A DNA stretch of 44,154 nucleotides from CAYQUC01 sp964514215 (GTDB lineage Bacteria > Pseudomonadota > Gammaproteobacteria > UBA6429 > Thiohalophilaceae): NCBI GenBank assembly GCA_964514215.1, contig CAZEPW010000026.1, forward strand, positions 1 through 44,154, read 5' to 3'. Each line of letters opens with the position of its first letter. The stretch's first letter is position 1. Under the pieces are notes generated by a model, which was not told the origin of the DNA, searched no databases, and saw only the letters and a program-made list of their open reading frames with translations. Positions 44,146 through 44,154 of this stretch are shown in pieces. Made by a program: the position numbers and the translations under genes.

Positions 44146-44154
44146 CCGTCATTC
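44139..44154. repeat. CCGTCATTC repeat, copy 2 (cut by window end)
   Basis: These final 16 bases are identical to 32963-32978 and include the algR stop. The element probably continues beyond the window. Confidence 0.45.

Overview
This window comes from an AT-rich gammaproteobacterium, probably a free-living or marine sulfur-oxidising lineage. The evidence is a class I adenylate cyclase, an AlgZ/AlgR pair next to argH, DUF484 between dapF and xerC, LptM-LysA, CyaY, a DUF2797 protein, and a SoxY/SoxZ pair. There are no rRNA, tRNA, CRISPR or transposase genes. One 100-base run of N (40439-40538) marks an assembly gap.

Layout. Positions 1-8.8 kb carry a hybrid sensor kinase, a lipoprotein, a DUF2797 zinc protein, a MocR-type regulator, a small FHA protein and a large GGDEF-EAL protein. 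Positions 8.9-14.1 kb, on the minus strand, hold a TetR regulator followed by an RND/MMPL exporter, a LolA-like periplasmic protein and an outer-membrane barrel, which look like one envelope-export operon. A diguanylate cyclase follows (14.3-15.8 kb). Positions 15.9-33.6 kb carry the old gammaproteobacterial block xerC-DUF484-dapF-lysA-lptM / cyaY / cyaA, split in two places. A 6.5-kb segment between dapF and lysA holds an alpha/beta-hydrolase-thioredoxin fusion, a CoA-binding protein, an exported small protein, a TraT-like lipoprotein, a LolA-like protein and Tex. A 5-kb segment between lptM and cyaY holds a membrane protein, an NtrB/NtrC-like pair and soxYZ. After cyaA come a degenerate PAS-GGDEF protein and an ODP-type diiron MBL protein. 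Next is a small module: a standalone LuxR-type HTH protein, a structured leader, a secreted jacalin-like lectin and a membrane-anchored coiled-coil protein. The window ends with argH and divergent algZ-algR.

How the genes work together. The soxY upstream region has a -24/-12 (sigma-54) promoter match and a perfect 7-bp inverted repeat about 75 bp further upstream. It lies directly after a complete sigma-54 activator with an intact GAFTGA loop, so the two-component pair probably controls soxYZ. Second-messenger signalling is prominent: cAMP synthesis (CyaA) and three GGDEF proteins, of which two look competent (one with an EAL domain) and one is catalytically dead.

Most notable points: the sigma-54/soxYZ arrangement, the LuxR-HTH/leader/lectin module beside the assembly gap, a XerC whose HxxR arginine is a lysine, the hydrolase-thioredoxin fusion, and two kinds of dispersed intergenic palindromic repeat.
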